The position numbers and the translations under genes were made by a program. From NCBI GenBank assembly GCA_027627225.1, contig CM051029.1:23455851-23519850 (forward strand): 64,000 nt of DNA. Reading direction: 5' to 3'. Positions 59,701 through 64,000 of this stretch are shown here, piece after piece (within the stretch, counting starts at the first letter, position 1; every line of letters begins with the position of its first letter). The stretch comes from Congeria kusceri. Taxonomy: Eukaryota > Mollusca > Bivalvia > Myida > Dreissenidae. The notes beneath the pieces are model-generated. The model was not told the DNA's origin and made no database searches. It saw only the letters and a list, made by a program, of their open reading frames with translations.

Positions 59701-60213
59701 GTCTCATCTCAAGTCTTAGGTCTCATCTCAAGTCTTAGGTCTCATCCCAAGTCTTAGGTCTCATCTCAAGTCTTAGGTCTCATCTCAAGTCTTTTAAATA
59801 TTAACAAATAAATATAGGTGTTATATAATTATCAGCCATGAATATAGTTTGCTACTACTCAAAGTTTATACGATTAAAACTGAGGAATACTGTAGCTCTG
59901 TGGAATGCCCTTGGAGAGCTAAGAGGACACAGGTATTCAGACTGGCATAGGCTCAATAAAACAGTTTTCTTATTAAGATTGCCGAACTCTTGCTTTTAGA
60001 CACATTACAAGAAAACAAACAGAAAACAAAATGATGTTTAACGACTTAAAAAGTGCATGTCAACTAATCCCACTGTCTGATCAACTGGGCGGCATGCTGT
60101 ACATACGTGCATCGTCTTGTTGGCGTACACCCACCACAAACTGTTGCGGGACTCGAAGTCAATCTTGACACAAGCATCTCCGGACTGAGGCCAATGGTAG
60201 CTGGTGGCGACAC
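50586..60213 (-). CDS. LAMP-family lysosome-associated membrane glycoprotein, 5' end missing
   Basis: Seven coding exons on minus: 60213-60107, 58152-57954, 57076-56891, 55957-55821, 53423-53210, 51392-51210 and 50731-50586. All have GT/AG borders and consistent phases, giving about 390 residues without the signal peptide. Two luminal LAMP domains precede a membrane segment ([20 protein letters not shown]) and the short tail [12 protein letters not shown], whose GY-x-x-hydrophobic end is the classic lysosomal sorting signal. Each domain has the paired Cys pattern (GDAC...NGSC, SYQC...SRC; NKTC...NGSC, LQC/YMC...SQC) and many Asn-X-Ser/Thr sites. The protein coats the lysosomal membrane in animals (LAMP1/2 type). 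The first coding exon must end in phase 1 upstream of 60213; I did not find it and it may lie beyond the window. Confidence 0.9.
50790..50840. repeat. (TA)n microsatellite
   Basis: Run of ATATATATATAC-type sequence in the last LAMP intron. Confidence 0.85.
51210..51392 (-). CDS. LAMP exon, domain 2 part 3
   Basis: Phase 1 to 1. TTTCAG acceptor, GTAAGT donor. Contains [20 protein letters not shown] and [20 protein letters not shown], the typical juxtamembrane LAMP segment. Confidence 0.9.
52119..53115. mobile_element. About 1-kb MITE, TA target duplication (Tigger/pogo-like ends)
   Basis: Left end CAGTCTAACCTGTCTTAAGA, right end the complement CAGTCTAGCCTGCGGTAGCG, each preceded by TA. Subterminal GGTGGTCTCTTAA/GGTGGTCGCTA repeats lie inside both ends. 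No transposase. It lies in the LAMP intron between exons at 51392 and 53210. Confidence 0.78.
53210..53423 (-). CDS. LAMP exon, domain 2 part 2
   Basis: Phase 0 in, 1 out, donor GTGAGT. Contains [20 protein letters not shown] and a [20 protein letters not shown] strand pair. Confidence 0.88.
53600..55445. repeat. About 140-bp tandem repeat, about 13 copies, in a LAMP intron
   Basis: Unit contains GCAATCCCAAGCGAGGTCTC, GTATGAAGTTTCATTAAAAT and GTAACGGTGACCTTGACCTT. Units recur near 53606, 53756, 53885, 54023, 54169, 54363, 54508, 54650, 54796, 54940, 55085, 55231 and 55372, with a partial extra copy near 54236. Confidence 0.93.
55821..55957 (-). CDS. LAMP exon, domain 2 part 1
   Basis: Phase 1 in, 0 out. 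[20 protein letters not shown] then [20 protein letters not shown], donor GTTTGT. The [10 protein letters not shown] motif is the start of a LAMP domain. Confidence 0.87.
56645..56895. repeat. 49-bp minisatellite abutting a LAMP exon
   Basis: About five copies of CATGGGCCCCTACAAGACCA plus CTTGGTGTGTGGACCTACCATCAAGATTG (read as two parts). The last copy overlaps the splice donor of the exon at 57076-56891. Confidence 0.95.
56891..57076 (-). CDS. LAMP exon, domain 1 part 3
   Basis: Phase 1 to 1. Contains [20 protein letters not shown] and [19 protein letters not shown]. The chosen donor GTAGGT at 56890 is the first unit of a minisatellite; an alternative GTGAAT donor six bases inside would break the phase. 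Confidence 0.85.
57197..57842 (-). mobile_element. Hairpin-ended tandem-repeat element, short copy 3
   Basis: Reverse orientation: starts on plus with AACAAGAGGGCCCTGAGGGC, holds about three internal units (CCCCTGGGGTATAATTTCAA type) and ends GCACTTTGTGCTCAGCTGAG-CT. Same family as 34963-37466 and 43449-46702. Lies in a LAMP intron. Confidence 0.75.
57954..58152 (-). CDS. LAMP exon, domain 1 part 2
   Basis: Phase 0 in, 1 out. Starts [20 protein letters not shown] and has a [20 protein letters not shown] strand. Donor GTTTGT. Confidence 0.87.
58185..58262. repeat. Short GTAAAACC-CTGCTTATA repeat
   Basis: Four units of TACAGTAAAACCCTGCTTAT type, about 20 bp each, just upstream of the 58152 acceptor on the minus strand. 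Confidence 0.85.
58340..58992. repeat. 54-bp minisatellite, about 12 copies
   Basis: Unit TGTACATGTGATAGCCTGGG, CCCCTGTTACACTGTCTTGA, CAACACTCTTGTAA. Homogeneous, with one shorter copy near 58605-58650. Multiple of three without stops gives spurious frames on minus. Confidence 0.96.
59012..59581. mobile_element. 570-bp MITE with GGCCCTGTCACAC inverted ends
   Basis: Left AGGCCCTGTCACACTGTGG, right CACCGTGTGACAGGGCCT. No transposase. The target duplication is not clear. Located in the first LAMP intron seen here. Confidence 0.75.
59590..59795. repeat. 19-bp minisatellite, about 11 copies
   Basis: Unit GTCTTAGGTCTCATCTCAA with a few variants, directly after the 570-bp MITE. Confidence 0.95.
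60107..60213 (-). CDS. LAMP exon, domain 1 part 1
   Basis: Phase 1 in, 0 out. Acceptor GTGCTCCAG, donor GTATGT. Encodes [20 protein letters not shown] and ends YANKTMH. Confidence 0.85.
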
Positions 60214-60907
60214 CTGGAGCACAGAACCTGGGATACTCAGCTACTGGGTCACAATGGGATCTGAGATTCTAACACAACAATAACCACTGGATATAATCTA
60301 TATTTTCATACAACATCAAAATCAGCTGAAATTATTTTTTGTGCCAATGTTTTAAGACGCTTTCAGAAATGGAATAAAAATGTGATCGGTGTTTGAAGGA
60401 CAATTAATAAGCAATCAAGACCCATTATAACTAAACATTCAATTCACAGGCAGCGACAGTGGTGTTCACAGATTTTTTCTGTAACGTTTATTAATTGATA
60501 TTGAAAAATATTTGCAGCACATTTTTTGTATCCCAAATCACACATTTTTAGCTGTCCAATGTCCTAAATATACAGTGATTAATTAAGACCTCCAGTTGTA
60601 AATGTAGACAATAATCATTGATAACAATACTTACCAGGACATCCCTTATTTGCGATCTGATGTCTTTAAAATATTGCAGATTCTATGTTTTCGCAGAATT
60701 TTTGATTATTTTGTGTGTGACTGGGTCATAACAGGATAGAATTTCTAATATCATCTACTTAGGAGCGTAAAACTAATTATATTGATGTACTAGTACCACA
60801 CAGGATTAGATCAGTGGATAATATACCATTATATCATATCCTAAAAGCAGTTTTATTAGTTTATATGGAGCGTATTCGCTAGAAGCCTTCAAGGAGCAGT
60901 TAACTGA

Positions 60908-61692
60908 GCATTAGCTCAATGGAATGTGGTGTACATGTATTGGGAATGTGGTGTACATGTATTAGGAATGTGGTGTACATGTATTAGGAATGTGGTGCAC
61001 ATGTATTGGGAATGTGGTGTACATGTATTAGGAATGTGGTATACATGTATTGGGAATGTGATGTACATGTATTGGGAATGTGGTGTACATGTATTAGGAA
61101 TGTGGTGTAATGTATTAGGAATGTGGAAACATGTATTAGGAATGTGGTGTACATGTATTAGGAATGTGGTGTACATGTATTAGGAATGTGGTGTACATGT
61201 ATTGGGAATGTGGTGTACATGTATTGGGAATGTGGTGTACATGTATTGGGAATGTGGTGTACATGTATTGGGAATGTGGTGTACATGTATTGGGAATGTG
61301 GTGTACATGTATTGGGAATGTGGTGTACATGTATTAGGAATGTGGTGAACATGTATTAGGAATGTGGTGTACATGTATTGGGAATGTGGTGTACATGTAT
61401 TGGGAATGTGGTGTACATGTATTAGGAATGTGGTGTACATGTATTAGGAATGTGGTGTACATGTATTAGGAATGTGGTGTACATGTATTAGGAATGTGGT
61501 GTACATGTATTAGGAATGTGGTGTACATGTATTAGGAATGTGGTGTACATGTATTAGGAATGTGGAAACATGTATTAGGAATGTGGTGTACATGTATTAG
61601 GAATGTGGTGTACATGTATTAGGAATGTGGTGTACATGTATTAGGAATGTGGTGTACATGTATTAGGAATGTGGTGTACATGTATTAGGAAT
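60908..61692. repeat. 22-bp minisatellite, about 35 copies
   Basis: Unit TGTGGTGTACATGTATTAGG plus AA with A/G alternation (ATTAGGAA/ATTGGGAA); each contains the palindrome TGTACA. Two shortened units (TGTGGAAACATG). Confidence 0.97.
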
Positions 61693-61694
61693 AA

Positions 61695-62880
61695 CAAATG
61701 AACAGTTTGAATGAGGGCAATATTTTGCAATATTTTCCATACCTGTTTCTATATATTGTATTCATGGTATTATTACACGCCTACTAATGACCCAGTGAAA
61801 ATCTTCTGTTAGCTTTGAAACTGAAACGCAAAATGCTAATATCTAGGAAGAAACTGCTCAACAACAACACACAAATCTTTAACATGTATAACCCTTTGAA
61901 ACAACGCCAACCACAGAATATGCTCTGTCAGTTTAATTGAAGAAATATTATTTAAAGTACATTATTATTCAGTCCAATTTACAGCAACACTTGCAGGGCT
62001 CACTTTGTCATTTGTCAAATTAGCCAATGGCTACAAATTAATACATTTGACTATAATATAAACCTATAAATTACCCCAAAATGAGTAGGATTTTGACATA
62101 GGATTTTTGAACTTTGGATAAATGAAATTTGTAGCCAGGAGAAGCTCTGTGCAAGCTCTATTACAGCCAACCAAACCAAAGTATGATAGAAATAACAGTT
62201 ACATATGAAAGAAAACATATGAGTTTGCTTCGAGAACTATTGCCTGCATTCTGACAATACATTGTTACACAGGCCTGACAGTTTGACAGAAGACTAAGTG
62301 ATGATTGAACATGTCACCGATGGAACTAATGAAGCAGGCAACACATAATGGAAGCAGCCATTGAAGCAGAAACTCACGTAAATAGATTACCAGGTTCAAT
62401 AAAATTTAGTCCCACAGAAGCAATCTGGTTTAAGTTTGAGATAATGTTTTGACTAAAAAAAAAAGAAATCTGATCTTTTATATAAATTTACATTAAAAGG
62501 CATTATATATATAAACTGATGTATATGCATAATAAGATATAACTGCTTCTCAACTGTGAATCCTGAAAGAAACATTTTATTTTTTCTATTTATTTAAGGT
62601 ACAATATGCATAATTTTTTCAGCACTTTAAACTAGTGCTTGGACTGGTAGTGAAGTTACCACCTGAATATCTATAATCATTACTACCCTAGGACACTAAA
62701 TCTAAACTAGTAACCATCCACTGCGCAAAAATTGACATTTTAAACATGTCTTCCGGTCAGCTGTCATCCAAAGGCCAAGTTAGGCAACCTTAAGTGTTCA
62801 AGAAAATAACAGAAGACACAGAGTTATAATGAATATATTGTTCTATACATAGCAGTACATGATTATTTGAAAAGCAACAA
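61695..62880. other. No exon found; expected 5' side of the LAMP gene
   Basis: The signal-peptide exon should lie somewhere upstream of 60213. I found no convincing minus-strand ATG plus hydrophobic stretch ending at a phase-1 GT donor here. Confidence 0.3.
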
Positions 62881-62884
62881 TTCT

Positions 62885-63467
62885 TTAGACATAACATAGT
62901 GCTTGTAGCATTCCAAATCATAACTATAGTGCTTGTAGCATTCCAACTCATTACTATAGTGCGTGAAGCATTTCAACTCATTACTATAGTGCTTGTAGCA
63001 TTCCAACTCATTACTATAGTGCTTGTAGCATTACAACTCATTACTATAGTGCTTGTAGCATTCCAACTCATTACTATAGTGCGTGTAGCATTCCAACTCA
63101 TTACTATAGTGCTTGTAGCATTCCAACTCATTAGTATAGTGCGTGTAGCATTCCAACTCATTACTATAGTACATGTAGCATTCCAACTCATTACTATAGT
63201 GCTTGTAGCATTCCAACTCATTACGATAGTGCTTGTAGCATTCCAACTCATTACTATAGTGCTTGTAGCATTCCAACTCATTACTATAGTGTGTGTAGCA
63301 TTCCAACTCCTTACTATAGTGCGTGTAGCATTCCAACTCATTACTATAGTGCATGTAGCATTCCAACTCATTCCTATAGTGCTTGTAGCATTCCAACTCC
63401 TTACTATAGTGCTTGTAGCATTCCAACTCCTTACTATAGTGCTTGTAGCATTCCAACTCCTTACTAG
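62885..63467. repeat. 30-bp minisatellite, about 19 copies
   Basis: Unit TTCCAACTCATTACTATAGT plus GCTTGTAGCA. The 30-bp period without stops explains reading frames of 130-190 codons on both strands; no ordinary protein composition. Confidence 0.97.
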
Positions 63468-63469
63468 AA

Positions 63470-64000
63470 TATATATTCCCTAATAAACGTCCCCCACCCA
63501 TTTTTTTTAATACCCAAACCTCCCTGTGTAATTAATGCCTTCACTTTGCAATAAACACTTAATGCCACAGCACGTTCAACGCCTGTTTTTGTGAATCTTT
63601 GAATGAAATGTTTGCCGAGTGTGATGCATAGTTATTTTGTGTGTGTTTTCTATATACTGGAATACTGACAGAACAACAAGAGCTGGACACATATTGTATA
63701 CCCCCTTTTGGAAAAGGTAAAGGCCCTGGGGGCATTCAAAGGGAATATACGGTATTCCCACTTCGTCAAGTTAAGCAATTTGGTGCATGCGCATAACAGA
63801 CTCTTCATTCTTATCAAATTCACTCTTCAGCAAATACTCCCAGACACATTCTAATTGGACAAATTTATATATTTTTTTATTTATATGTTTCCAAGTGTTT
63901 TTATAAACAAGATTAATTCTTTCTTAAATGCTGCAATATTTTGTTATAGCAAATTTTATCAAACTACTGTCATTATGCTCTTACAAAATAACATATGGTT
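63470..64000. other. No gene seen at the window end
   Basis: AT-rich; nothing supported. Confidence 0.35.

Noticed and set aside
60916..61440. Frames such as repeated HIPNTCTPHSQYM
   Set aside because: 22-bp repeat cycles through all frames; not a protein.
11197..63467. CRISPR arrays
   Set aside because: The arrays have no unique spacers between repeats and the window is eukaryotic.
62899..63501. Reading frames of 130-194 codons on both strands (repeating FQLITIVLVA and similar decapeptides)
   Set aside because: They are explained by the stop-free 30-bp tandem repeat; frames are open on both strands and composition is purely repeat-driven.

Overview
The window is eukaryotic nuclear DNA, most likely from a bivalve mollusc. 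It is AT-rich, genes are split by long introns with GT/AG borders, coding density is very low, and repeats are abundant. The mollusc assignment is inference: it rests on the gene set (TNF-like ligand, LAMP glycoprotein, GT92 glycosyltransferase), on the long tandem-repeat elements with hairpin ends, and on the frequent ACATGTA-type motifs. All three convincing protein genes lie on the minus strand. I rebuilt the two spliced genes by hand from splice sites and phase continuity.

Layout. Positions 3421-13295 (minus) hold a TNF-superfamily-like type II membrane ligand in seven coding exons. Beyond its last exon are two further exons (4405-4507 and 3421-3596) that encode a second, different C-terminal half of the TNF homology domain in a compatible splice phase. 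Positions 14.7-20.8 kb hold a 44-bp minisatellite, a foldback element, tRNA-like fragments and a decayed tRNA-Ser pair. Positions 20815-22308 (minus) hold an intact intronless GT92 glycosyltransferase. Positions 22.6-27.0 kb hold a diverged tandem repeat, a palindrome-rich CCCATATGGG element and a 2.9-kb element with 15-bp inverted ends that carries a broken coiled-coil/Tudor-like gene. Positions 27.9-31.2 kb hold a dead LINE that has ORF1, an endonuclease and a C-terminus but lacks almost all of the reverse transcriptase. Positions 34.96-37.47 kb and 43.45-46.70 kb hold two copies of a large hairpin-ended element filled with about 165-bp repeats; the second copy is split by a TA-flanked MITE. 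Between them, at 40.8-43.0 kb, is a cluster of tRNA-Ser(UGA)/tRNA-Ser(CGA) genes in a repeated divergent arrangement. Positions 50586-60213 (minus) hold a two-domain LAMP gene whose introns are loaded with repeats. The window ends with 22-bp and 30-bp minisatellites.

Functionally, the three protein genes act in the secretory and endomembrane system: a surface cytokine, a Golgi glycosyltransferase and a lysosomal membrane glycoprotein. Nothing in the sequence suggests they form one pathway. The strongest novelty candidates are the possible mutually exclusive TNF-domain halves, the transposon-like unit with a Tudor-like cargo gene, and a minisatellite that repeats a splice-donor motif at a LAMP exon border.
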